A stretch of 64,000 bases of DNA, taken from contig CM047809.1 of the NCBI GenBank assembly GCA_026214975.1, positions 129,691,470-129,755,469 of the forward strand, in the 5' to 3' direction. Below, piece by piece: positions 23,129-32,675 of this stretch (position 1 is its first letter; each line of letters begins with the position of its first letter). The notes under the pieces were generated by a model, which ran no database searches, was not told the DNA's origin, and worked only from the letters and a program-made list of their open reading frames with translations. The position numbers and the translations under genes are program-made. The DNA comes from Gentiana macrophylla. Lineage: Eukaryota > Streptophyta > Magnoliopsida > Gentianales > Gentianaceae.

Positions 23129-24319
23129 TTACGGCGGAAAATTGATTTGGGAATCGTTGGTTTCTTTGACGGAAAAAGCATTGACTTCATCATTTTCCCT
23201 GTTTAGGGGACAAGCTAGAGAAGTGTGGCCCTTTAGACCACAAGTCTGGCAAATAATCGGAGTGTACTGTCTCATACTTTGGACAGCATTGACTTGGTAA
23301 TTCGCATGGGGATTGAATTGACATTGGTCAATCACGTGACCAATCGCAGCGATTGTCGCGATGATCTGAACTTGAGCGTTACGTTGATAAGGAGGAGTAG
23401 GTGTGATTTGTTTTGGGGGCGAGTAAGAGCGTCCCTGCTGCTGCAAAGCATGGCGATCACGATTCGAGAATTGACTTCCTCAATCTTTGGAACAGGCACA
23501 GTGTAATTGCACGATATGAAGGAGCATAGTTATATCTAGCTATATCTTCAAATATAGCCCAACCTTCGTCGGGTGTCTTCTTGAAAAGCTCCTCCAGATG
23601 AACTATTCACCATCCCTTTGGTTAGTTCGGTCAAACCACTAAAGAAAGTGTTGACTTGGCGTTGTAGATCTAGGCCATGATGGGAGCAATGACGCAAAAG
23701 AGATTTGAAAACTTCAAGCATCGAAGAATGACTCATCCATTTTACATTTGGAAGGTAAAAATGTCGATCAGGCATTAGGCGAGTCTTTGAGGGTGGAAAA
23801 TCTCGACTTAGGAACTCCTTCTCGAGTCTGCCCAAGTGGTAATAGATCGAGGGGTTAAAGAGTTATACCACTCTTTTGCTTCTCCTCATGAGAGAAAGGA
23901 AAAGCTTTAATTTTATAGCATCCTCGAAACTCCTTGAATGCGGGTCGTGTCACGAGATCTCCAGGAAGGCGTGGACATGATTATGCGGATTTTCGAAGGT
24001 AGACCATAAAAGATAGATGCATCTTTGAAGCATCCGAATAAGACCAGTCTCGGCTCGAAGTGGTGGTGCTGCGATTTCGAGGCAAGGCTCTGGCGAGGTT
24101 TACCGTGATGGCTCCCGGCATAGCATAATCTGCTAATGACCGTCTATTGTCGACCATTGTGATAACGGTTTCTTCAAGTTCTTCCTTGCAAGCTTCTTCA
24201 AGGTTTTCTATCGAGTGACCACCTAAAGAGATTTGCCTCCTTTTTCGGTTTGGACGAACAATAGTAACGTTCGATCTCGGATTGAAAATTAAAGGTCCTG
24301 ATTTACTTCGTGTAAGCAT
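23129..24319 (-). pseudogene. gag: Element D Gag (broken)
   Basis: Starts MLTRSKSGPLIFNPRSN (24319). The N-terminal frame ends in frameshifts at about 23981. The capsid core is in 23548-23835, with LEKEFLSRDFPPSKTRLM and HHGLDLQRQVNTFFSGLTEL. A single zinc knuckle CQTCGLKGHTSLAC lies in 23129-23446. At least three frameshifts. From 23128 down to about 22700 the sequence encodes Asn/Arg-rich low complexity (repeated NFNQN/NRN patterns). Confidence 0.85.
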
Positions 24320-24639
24320 ACGTCCAATGTGCGTCCCTTTTTTTTTTTTTTAACCAATTAAAAAAAAAATTTAGGTAAACAAAAACAAACAATCTAGGTC
24401 AACTATTTGGTTTTTGCTTTTGGCCTTATCTGGTAATTTGATTTCTGCTAAAGTTGTTGTTGTTTTTTTTTTTTTTTTTTTTTTATTTTTTATTTTTATT
24501 TTTAATAGAAAACTAGGGCCGACTGAAAGAATGAATCACCGAAAATAAAATCAAGCAGGCCAACCTTTGCCTTGAAGGTTAACGGATCAAGTACAGGACG
24601 ACAACTAAAACAAAAATAGAAACACACAACCGTTGCCAA

Positions 24640-24658
24640 TTCCCCGGCAACGGCGCCA
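24640..24658 (-). other. Element D primer binding site (tRNA-Asp)
   Basis: Minus strand TGGCGCCGTTGCCGGGGAA, a few bases inside the right LTR. Confidence 0.92.
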
Positions 24659-24663
24659 AAACT

Positions 24664-26133
24664 TGTTGTAGAAAGCGGATTATAATAAATAAAACGATCA
24701 AACAAGTTATAAAAATTTATAATCCGGTCGTGGCCTCAAGTGCAAGGTCGTAGCAAAATGGTGTAACCGAGTCGATCACGGGAATTGGGGTTGTATCGAT
24801 TCAAGTTTTAGTTGCAAATGTCACGAGTTTATACTAATTGCGAAACAATGAACAGTAAAAACGAAAGTGAACAGTGCGATGAACAGTAAATTTCAGAAAA
24901 ATAATAATCAACAACTAGGGTGAAGGCTTGAACAATTATCCAAATGCAGTGATATAAAGGCAAGCAAACACGGTTCCACGAATCAAACAAATACCGGTTT
25001 CAAACTATTAATCAAATGATTCTATCCCAAGGTTACGATTATTACACCTAACCGAATGCCCAAATCTCTAATTGCTTAGATGATTTTATTCACAATCTTT
25101 TATCAAAAATTGATCCTTTAACGTTCTTAGGTGGGGATATTTATCAATATCCAAAAATCTAAACCGTTTAAACCACAACTTTCGTTATAATTTGGCTTAA
25201 AAGATTCAAACTTTTGTATAGTGACCTAGGGTTCCATTAATCGTCATCAACGGATTGTCGGATCATACAAATAATCTATCGATCGAAATGTAAAAACGAT
25301 ATGAAAACGATACAAAAGTTCTAACCTTTTTTTTGATAGAATTCAATCAATACAATAATCTGAAACCAAAATCCGTTTGAAACACTTCCCCTAGTAAATC
25401 CGTTTGAAACACGTCCCCTTGTTTGCTTGATGAAGGAATTAGCTCCTCATTGTTGAGAAATTTACACCCTAATTGTGTTTTTTGGAATGAAAATATAAAG
25501 GGAAAAAAAAAGGAAAAAGTCGGTTGTTCTCTATGTATTTGCGGCTCTGTAAAAAAATTGTATGCCTAGGGTTGATTATGCGCATATATATATATAGGAA
25601 GTAATAAAGAGGCGGCTGTTGAACAAATCCTTTTAAATGGAGTCAATTTGTTGAACGCCTGGTTTGCTTCTTGAACTGAACTCAAACTTCTAAAATTCAT
25701 ATCTTGAGTTGTAGATCTCCAAAATTATGATCCGAACGTCATAATTAAGCTCTCGGAAAACTCTACAACTTTCATTAAGGACTCTTCTTCAGAAAACGCC
25801 TTTTTGACTAGCCCGTCGTATTACGAGTCGTTTACGGGATTTTCCAAAGCTTTATTTCATCTCTTGATCATTGTTTAAGCTCATTCCATCACTTCACATG
25901 ACGTATTTAGGTACCTACAATCACGATAAAGATGTGCAAAAATGTAATATCGCAAATACAACGATATTTATCGATAAAGTCACATAATTAGCTCGGTTTT
26001 GCATTTAAACGCTTTCCAAACACATGTGCTCAATATTTCCGTTTAAACCTTTATTTTACTATAAATAGTAATGAAATACATGAGAAGTTGTTATAAAATA
26101 AAGCGTTAAAAACCACAAAATTCACCTTTAACA
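24664..26133 (-). repeat. Element D 5' LTR
   Basis: 1470 bp, longer than its partner mainly because of a ~30-bp tandem duplication (aaatccgtttgaaacac unit, 25368-25422). The minus-strand AATGAAAGTTGTAG motif is at 25763-25776. Confidence 0.92.
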
Positions 26134-26643
26134 GTGTTTTTACAAATTTCGTAGCTGCTGCTTATATAGAGGCTGTAACCGACCTAGGGAGGATCTAGAA
26201 GATATACACGTGAAAATCCCGTGAGTGACCGAACCGACACATTCGGTCGACCGAGCCTATTCACTCGGTCGACCGAGCCTCCCTCTGCTCGTGTTAAACG
26301 CGATTTTCGTCTATCTTGTTCCCCCATCGCACTTTTCGTCTTTGATCGATTAATCTTTCATTTATCTCTTGATTAATGCTCCGATTTTCTTCCTCTATTA
26401 TCTTGAGACCATTGATTGAATGACATTAATCCTCTCGATTTGTCGTGATCTACAAAATCAGCATTTATCGCACAATAAATCGGCTTTTAATAATGAAAAC
26501 GGCTAAATACCAAATATCATATTAATAATCACTTAACATTAAATAATAAATATAAACATGTGATTTAATATGAAATATATATTATTAATCTCGATTTAAG
26601 GTCAACGTTGATGACTTTTACGGGTATAATTTAACCGTCATCA
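26134..26643 (-). repeat. Element B 5' LTR, part 2
   Basis: Resumes with GTGTT (26134-26138) and matches 7614-8121. It contains the minus-strand TATA box at about 26161-26171, two CGGTCGACCG palindromes (near 26245 and 26265) and the terminal CGTCATCA. Confidence 0.93.
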
Positions 26644-27657
26644 GTTGTTTAATCAACCTTAAACCTTTTTAAATGTATTACTATTTTATTATAACACCTT
26701 TAAACCTTACTTAGGTTAGAATTGGTCTTTTGATCATGATGAGTGGTGTCGGTGAGGGAGTGTTATCTAAATGAACTAGGATGGCTAGTTAATCACCTAT
26801 TACTACTCAACTTGCTAGATAAAAGATTAAACTCCATGTGGTCTTGGGTAGATCCTGATGATCTATAGCATGATGTGTGAACAGACAGTCAAAGTGAGGG
26901 TTCTATCGGCCTGCAGGCCTATAGGCATCACCGTATGTTCACACTATCGGAACATGTCATTGTATCCTGGTGATTTCAATATGTTCCGGGGTTATTGTAT
27001 CCTGATGATTTCAATATGTCACATTCCACCTTGATAGCATGTTGTAACAAAGATAAGCTAAGTAGCTACAGTTTAGGCATATTGGGAGATGTAACCTTTA
27101 TGCGTAGAATCGAGTCTGTCTTGCTTATTCAACAGAAATCTAGTTATAATCAACCTTATATATATTCTAAGTTTAAACGTACTTCTCTTCTTTACTGAGT
27201 ATTATATACTTACCCCTTGTGCATTTATGTTATATGTGCTTGGGGGTGAGAAGGCGGACAGGATAACGAGTATTACGAGGAGTATGTTCCCGAGGAGGAT
27301 CTCTGAGCTTGATATTTCATTTTATATGCACTTTTATTTACATTTGAGATGTTTCACTGTTTTATATACTTTATTCATAGTACTTTGGGATGATGTGTGT
27401 TCATCTCTATTTCTTATTTCATAGTATTTCCTTGAACTGTTCGAGAGACTTCAGTTGTATTGTTTTGATACACTTTCAGCTTTTAGTACCTTTTCACATT
27501 CTAGCATCCTTATGGACATTTATTACCCGAGCATTAAATTTCCCGCTTGATTGTATTGATTGTTAGGCTTACATATATAAGCGAATTAAATTTTATTTAT
27601 ATATGTGCCGAACTATTTACGGATAAGGGCTCGGTGTCCGGGAGTGGGGCGTTCTGA
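26644..27657 (+). repeat. Element A 5' LTR, second part
   Basis: Resumes with the second GTTGT (26644-26648) and aligns with about 33518-34533. It contains a near-duplicate stretch (tgtatcctg-tgatttcaatatgt, twice around 26960-27020) and a 67-residue open frame at 26995-27198 that is also present in the other LTR. Ends ggcgttctga, next to the primer site. Confidence 0.93.
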
Positions 27658-27674
27658 TTGGTATCGAGAGAATG
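27658..27674 (+). other. Element A primer binding site (tRNA-iMet-like)
   Basis: TTGGTATCGAGAGAATG lies directly after the LTR. It resembles the tRNA-iMet complement TGGTATCAGAG used by this clade, with one rearranged position, so priming efficiency of this copy is doubtful. Confidence 0.7.
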
Positions 27675-27756
27675 TTCCTTAGGTTTCTATTCTTTGAGTT
27701 TAACTCAATCTTATCTTTAGATCTTTAGGAACACTCTAGTTCTCTTGGTTGTCAGG

Positions 27757-29178
27757 ATGAGTAGAAACACAAGATCGAGGACTTTGGCTCTTGGTAATCA
27801 GACATCTGAGGGGGGTGAAACCTCTAGGGGTTGTCGCAGTTTGTCACCGCCGCATCGCACAGCTACACCGTCACCTGAGCCGGAGCAGGACCAGCATCAG
27901 GCTCCACCACCACCTCCTCTACCTTTGGTTAACCATGCAACGTCACTCTGGCCTTCTTCGTATCAAACCAGGTCGGGGCAGTATCAGCAGAGGACGGTTG
28001 TCTACCCACCACCGGTGACACAGGCGCCACAGCAGGCTATCCCTCAGTATGGCTTTCAGCAGCCACAGTACCCTCCGCAGTATCCTCAGCAGTACCCAGG
28101 GTATCCTCCTTACCAGGCTGAGCATCAGGCTCCGTATTACTATCAGCCACAGCAGCAGTTTCATCAGTATGGGACTGGTTTTTCAGGGTTTCCACCTCAG
28201 CAAGCATACTCACCGCCTCCTTATCAACAACCTCACCAGCGAGAGATACCCCTTGGATATCCTCCGGTTAGACCAGCAGTTGAGCAGGCACCACAAGTGG
28301 ATTGGTACACCAGATTGAGAAGGAATAGAGTTCAAGACTTCTTCGGGAATGTGGAACATTCCAAGGCCGAAGAATGGATAAGGAGCTTCGAAAAGGCCTG
28401 CAGGAATATACACGTTCCTGAATATGAGATGGCCCAGTTAGCAGTCAGTTTTCTTTTAGGGACAGCTGAAGCTTGGATCGACGCCATTCAGAGCAGTAAT
28501 GGAAAGGTAACTGATTGGGAAGGGTTTAAGGTTTTGTTTTACAACGAGTACTTTCCAGCTACGGTTCAAGCGGACAAGGCAAGTCAGTTTCTGAAACTTC
28601 AACAAGGTAATCATATGACGGTGTCCCAGTATACAAATCGGTTCAATGAGTTGGGGAGGTTTTATCCAGAATTGATGAAAGTGGAAGAACGGAAAATGGC
28701 AAAGTACAAGGAAGGGCTAGCGTATGAAATACAGTCAGGTATGTTGGGTTTCACAGCCAATAATATGGCTGAACTTACGAACAAGGCTTTAGAGGTTGAG
28801 ACTTTTAGGAAGAAAGCTACTGTTGTAGTTGGGAATAAGAGGCCGTTTGGGGCTTTTCAGGGTAGTGATCGAGGGGCTCCGCAGCAGCAGTTCAGGAGGT
28901 TTCCCGCACAGTCAGCAGCTAGACCACCGGTTGGTGCCCCATCAGCAGTCAGGCCACCAGTTGGCGCTCTACCGGCAGCTAGACCACCGGTTACCTTAGG
29001 TTGTTTCTTTTGTGGTGAACAGGGTCATTTCTCCAGGAATTGTCCACGCAAGGTAGCCAGTGCACAGGCAGGTCAGCCTAGTAGAGCAGGTCCGAGTAAG
29101 CAGGTGCAGATGTTTTCTATTGATGCCGGAGAGATTGAGCCAGATGATGATGTGATCTCAGGTACCTTTTATGTTTGA
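27757..29178 (+). CDS. gag: Element A Gag polyprotein region
   Basis: Open frame of 473 codons from the first ATG (27757); the frame is open four codons further upstream, but without ATG. The first ~160 residues are rich in Pro, Gln and Tyr. The middle is the retrotransposon Gag (capsid) fold, with the typical stretch around AEEWIRSFEKACR and a tryptophan-containing DWEGFKVLF. A single CCHC zinc knuckle, CFFCGEQGHFSRNC, lies near 29001-29043, followed by a basic/Pro tail. The product assembles the cytoplasmic virus-like particle and binds element RNA. In this clade gag and pol are normally one frame; here a TGA at 29176 separates them, which may be decay. Gag itself looks intact. Confidence 0.88.
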   Translation: MSRNTRSRTLALGNQTSEGGETSRGCRSLSPPHRTATPSPEPEQDQHQAPPPPPLPLVNHATSLWPSSYQTRSGQYQQRTVVYPPPVTQAPQQAIPQYGFQQPQYPPQYPQQYPGYPPYQAEHQAPYYYQPQQQFHQYGTGFSGFPPQQAYSPPPYQQPHQREIPLGYPPVRPAVEQAPQVDWYTRLRRNRVQDFFGNVEHSKAEEWIRSFEKACRNIHVPEYEMAQLAVSFLLGTAEAWIDAIQSSNGKVTDWEGFKVLFYNEYFPATVQADKASQFLKLQQGNHMTVSQYTNRFNELGRFYPELMKVEERKMAKYKEGLAYEIQSGMLGFTANNMAELTNKALEVETFRKKATVVVGNKRPFGAFQGSDRGAPQQQFRRFPAQSAARPPVGAPSAVRPPVGALPAARPPVTLGCFFCGEQGHFSRNCPRKVASAQAGQPSRAGPSKQVQMFSIDAGEIEPDDDVISGTFYV

Positions 29179-29233
29179 TTTGTTCTTTTGAGTTATTTAT
29201 AGCATGCTTGGAATATGTTGTAACTTTAGTTAA

Positions 29234-29869
29234 TTGGACAAATGCATGATTGGTATGATAAGAGTAGGCAATCTAGTAGTCAGGGCCTTATTTGACACAG
29301 GAGCTTCAATCACCTTTGTGTCCTCTAGGATTGCTAAGAAACTAAATTTACCTATGGAGCCTTTGAGAGATACTATGGAGATTGTTACACCCCTAGGCAA
29401 GGTAAATAAGGTGGTTAAGATGATACCACAAGTGGATGTTTGAGTTGGACCTTATCGGTGTAAGAGTGACTTCACGGTTATGGATTTCGAGACTTGGTGT
29501 GATTCTTGGGATAGGACTCGGCTATCCAAGAATTATGTTCACTTGGATTCTTTGGGCCAAGAGAGTTATTTTGAGTCTGGGGAAATCGAGATAAGACTTA
29601 TCATGGGAACATTTACAGGCCAGGCAAGAAGAGACATCCTATCATTTCAGCAGTCAAGGCCATCAGGGCATGTCAGAAAGGATGTGAGGGCTACTTGTTG
29701 TACGCAGTGGATGTGGAACAAGTGAAGCCTAAGTTGGAAGATACTAGAGTGGCCAGAGATTATCCAGAGGTATTTCCAGATGAGTTGCCAGGAAACATGC
29801 CAGACAGGGCCATTGAGTTTGAGATCTGATTAGTCGAGAGTCGGCACGATTGCCAAGGCACCATACAGG
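29234..29869 (+). pseudogene. pro: Element A protease region (broken)
   Basis: Aspartic protease remnant. The active-site motif FDTGASITFVSS is readable near 29289-29324 in a short frame (29234-29443), which starts after ~55 bp of stop-containing sequence downstream of gag. A second short frame (29480-29725) and stops around 29740-29830 show that the protease-RT linker is frameshifted. The usual role is cleavage of the Gag-Pol polyprotein in the particle. The DTGA active site survives, but continuous translation into RT is not possible. Confidence 0.8.
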
Positions 29870-31057
29870 ATGGCACCGGCTGAATTGAAGGAGTTGAAGG
29901 CTCAACTCAAGGAGATGTTAGAAAGGAACATCATTCATCCCAGTACTTCACCTTGGGAAGCACCAGTTTTGTTTGTGAAGAAGAAAGATGGCAGCATGCG
30001 GATGTGTATTGATTACAGGGCCTTGAACAATCTGACTATCAAGAATAAGTATCCATTACCGAGGATAGATGATCTGTTCAACCAGTTGCAGGGTCGGAAA
30101 GTGTTTTCAGAGATTGATTTGCGGTCAGGCTACCATCAGTTAAAAGTTAAAGTGGCAGATATTCCGAAGACAACGTTTAGTACAAGATATGGACATTATG
30201 AGTTCCTCGTCATGCCTTTTGGACTCACTAATGCTCCATCAGCATTTATGGATTTGATGCAACGGGTCTTCATGCCTTACCTAGATAAGTTTGTGATTGT
30301 CTTCATTGATGGTATTTTGGTATTCTCTAGGGATGAGGCGGAGCATGAGGAGCATCTACGGACTGTTTTGGAAACGTTGAAGAAGGAACAGTTGTATGCA
30401 AAGTTTTCCAAGTGTGACTTTTGGTTGGATCAAGTGAGCTTCTTGGGTCATGTCATTTCAGGTGATGGCATTCAGGTTGATCCGGCCAAGATTGAGGCAA
30501 TTGAGAGTTGGCCTACGCCGACTACTGAAGCCAGAGGTCAGGAGCTTTCTGGGTTTGGTGGTTACTACAGAAAGTTTGTGAAGAATTTTGCAAGGATAGC
30601 TACTCCACTCACCAGACTTACACAGAAGAACACCAAGTTTGATTGGACACCCGAGTGTGAGTTAGCATTTGAGTTGTTAAAGGGCAAGTTGACTACAGCA
30701 CCGGTATTGGCAGTACCCGAGGTGTTTGATGATTATGATGTCTACACCGACACTTCAGGGCAGTGTTTAGGTTGTGTGTTGATGCAAGGAGGAAAGGTCA
30801 TTGCCTATGCATCCAGGCAATTGAAAGTACATGAGAAGAACTATCCTACACATGACTTAGAGTTGGCGGCAGTGGTTTTCGCATTGAAGATTTGGAGGCA
30901 CTATCTGTATGGGGTCAAGGCTAGAATCTTCACCGACCACAAAAGTTTAAGGCATTTCTTCACTCAGGAGAATTTGAATATGAGGCAGCGGAGATGGCTA
31001 GAGTTTGTGAAGGATTATGACTTGGACATTGGTACCATCCGGGAAAGGCAAATGTAG
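29870..31057 (+). pseudogene. pol: Element A reverse transcriptase/RNase H (catalytic Asp lost)
   Basis: 395 open codons of Ty3-type RT and RNase H. Visible RT blocks include [54 protein letters not shown] and [16 protein letters not shown]. The catalytic motif, normally FIDDILVFS, reads FIDGILVFS: the second Asp is Gly (codon 30311-30313, residue 148 of this frame). RNase H begins at about residue 280 with [15 protein letters not shown], and [13 protein letters not shown] follows. The frame ends where [13 protein letters not shown] is expected: a stop follows the G of GKANV. It encodes cDNA synthesis and template-RNA removal, and the Asp change should abolish polymerase activity. The ATG used is internal to pol and is not a natural start. 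Confidence 0.9.
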
Positions 31058-32129
31058 TAGCAGATGCCTGAGCAGAAAACTTGATGGTTTTAGAGCCCAG
31101 TGTTGAGGCTATCACAAAGAGGGTTGATGACTTGCGATTTAAGCGATTTGATCAGATTGAGGACCGTCGGTTTAAAGCACCATTGTTGGCTAGATCGAGT
31201 TGATGGATGAGATCAGAGCAAAGCAAGACGAAGACGTAGTTTTGGTTGATTTGAAGAGGGTTGCAAGAGAGAAGCCTACAGTTGGCTATGTGTTGGATTA
31301 GAGTGGAAATCTGTGGTATCGGGATCGTCTCTGTGTGCCTAAGGTTGGAGATTTGAGATGAGAGAGTTATGGAAGAGGCACACAAGATTGCTTTTGCGGT
31401 GCATCCGGTTCTACCAAGATGTACAGGATTTGAAAGAAAGATTTTGGTGGCCCTCAATGAAGCTAGAGATTGCTAAGTTCGTTTACGAGTGTGACGTCTG
31501 TCGTCGAAAGTGAAAGTCGAGCATAGGAAGCCAGGCGGGATGCTTAAGTCATTGGATATCCCCAGTGGAAATGGGAAATGATCACTATGGACTTTATTTC
31601 GAGTTTGCCTAAGGCGAAGGGTGGACATGATTCTATTTGGGTAATCGTTGATAGATTAACCAAGTCGGCTCATTTCCTGCCTTTCAAGATGAATATGCCC
31701 TTGGCAAGGATGACGGAACTATATATGGACAATATAGTGAAGCTTCATAGAGTCCCAGTCTCCATTGTTTATGATCGGGATTCGAGGTTCGTCAGTCGGT
31801 TTTGGCAGAGCTTACAGGAAGGATTCGGTACCCGGTTGGATTTGAGCACAGCATTTCATCCTCAGACAGATGGTCAATCTAAGAGGACTATCCAGACACT
31901 TGAGGATATGCTTAGAGCATGTGTCTTGGAGGTAGGCGGATCTTGGGCAGATTACCTACCAGTTGCAGAGTTTGCTTACAACAACAGTTATCACGCGAGC
32001 ATAGGCATGCCACCGTTTGAAGCTTTGTATGGTAGAAGATGCGGGGCGCCATTTTTTTGGGATGAGCGTTGGGGAGAAACAACTACATTGGGCGAGTTAG
32101 TTGAGCAAGCCAAAGAGAGGTTCGATTAG
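31058..32129 (+). pseudogene. int: Element A integrase (broken; DDE glutamate changed)
   Basis: The N-terminal zinc-binding (HHCC) region, about 31100-31560, is full of stops. The catalytic core is open at 31578-32129 (MITMDFISSLPKAKGGHDSI..., then IVYDRDSRFVSRFWQ). The third catalytic residue, the Glu of the usual DGQSERTIQTLED, is Lys here (DGQSKRTIQ; codon AAG 31881-31883). Integrase joins cDNA to host DNA. With the HHCC region broken and Glu replaced by Lys, this copy should be dead. Confidence 0.88.
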
Positions 32130-32667
32130 CGAAGAAGAATCTGCAGATAGCTCAAGGCAGGCGCAGAAAAGTTGGGCGGATGTCAGACGTAGACCGCTTG
32201 AGTTTGAGGTTGGTGATCGTGTCTACTTGAAGGCATCACCAATGAGAGGAGTAAAGCGTTTTGGTCAGAAAGGAAAGTTGAGCCCGAGGTATGTTGGACC
32301 TTTTGTGATCCTGGAGAGGATTGGACCGTTAGCCTATAGACTTCAGTTGCCAGAGTCAATGTCCAGAGTTCACAACGTCTTCCACGTTTTGATGTTGAAG
32401 AAGTGTTTGACGAAGACAGAAGTTGAGTCTCAAGTGGATCGAGAGATACTTGAGGACAACCTCGCGTATGATGAAAAGCCGATTAAGATTACGAGCAGGA
32501 AAGAAAAGATGATTAAGAGGAAGATGGTTCAGTTGGTTCTTGTTCAGTGGAGCAATCATACACCTGAGGAAGCAACTTGGGAAGTTGAAGGTGATATGAT
32601 CAGCGAATTCCCGAGTTTATGGATTTACCAGCACGTTCTAGTTTTGAGGCGACGAAAATCCACTTAA
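32101..32667 (+). pseudogene. int: Element A integrase C-terminus with chromodomain
   Basis: Continues integrase in another frame. First comes the GPY/F-type segment (KGKLSPRYVGPFVILERIG, then LAYRLQLPE and HNVFHVLMLKK). A C-terminal chromodomain follows, with the pattern Y.EKPI.I, QLVLVQWSNHTPEEATWEVE and a final aromatic FPSLWIYQ. Chromodomains of chromoviruses steer integration toward marked chromatin. The overlap of the two frames at 32101-32129 marks a frameshift after VEQAKERFD. The stop TAA lies just 5' of the polypurine tract. Confidence 0.85.
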
Positions 32668-32675
32668 GGGGAGAA
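32666..32675 (+). other. Element A polypurine tract
   Basis: AAGGGGAGAA directly precedes the 3' LTR start TGTAATATT, the expected plus-strand primer position. Confidence 0.85.

Larger units (their letters stand above)
14575..26133 (-). mobile_element. Element D: Athila-type Ty3 retrotransposon, degenerate, in B's 5' LTR
   Basis: Flanked by GTGTT (14570-14574, 26134-26138). LTRs are 1445 and 1470 bp (TGTTGTAGAAA...TTTAACA), with a tRNA-Asp primer site by the right LTR, so it reads on the minus strand. Gag and Pol motifs are of Athila type: FMDDFSVFG in RT, a protease with DLGAS instead of DTGA, and [18 protein letters not shown] in integrase. The frames are broken by many frameshifts and stops. 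About 2.2 kb lies between the end of pol and the 3' LTR, where Athila relatives often carry an extra ORF. Confidence 0.92.
273..26643 (-). mobile_element. Element B: non-autonomous LTR retrotransposon inserted in A's 5' LTR
   Basis: Ends are perfect 8-bp inverted termini TGATGACG...CGTCATCA, flanked by a 5-bp duplication GTTGT (268-272 and 26644-26648). The tRNA-Asp primer site (reverse complement) adjoins the right LTR and the polypurine complement adjoins the left LTR, so the element reads on the minus strand. Without nested elements each LTR is about 1.81 kb and the internal region about 4 kb. I see no gag, protease, RT or integrase motif in the internal region, so it must have moved with enzymes supplied by another element. 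It hosts C, D and a LINE. Confidence 0.92.

Noticed and set aside
26995..27198. 67-codon frame in A's 5' LTR, repeated at 33867-34070 in the 3' LTR
   Set aside because: Presence in both copies follows from LTR identity. No motif, and it overlaps a short internal repeat; not called as a gene.
29161..29236. Possible intron between gag and protease of A
   Set aside because: GT and AG are present, but joining them gives the wrong phase for the protease frame. Decay is simpler.
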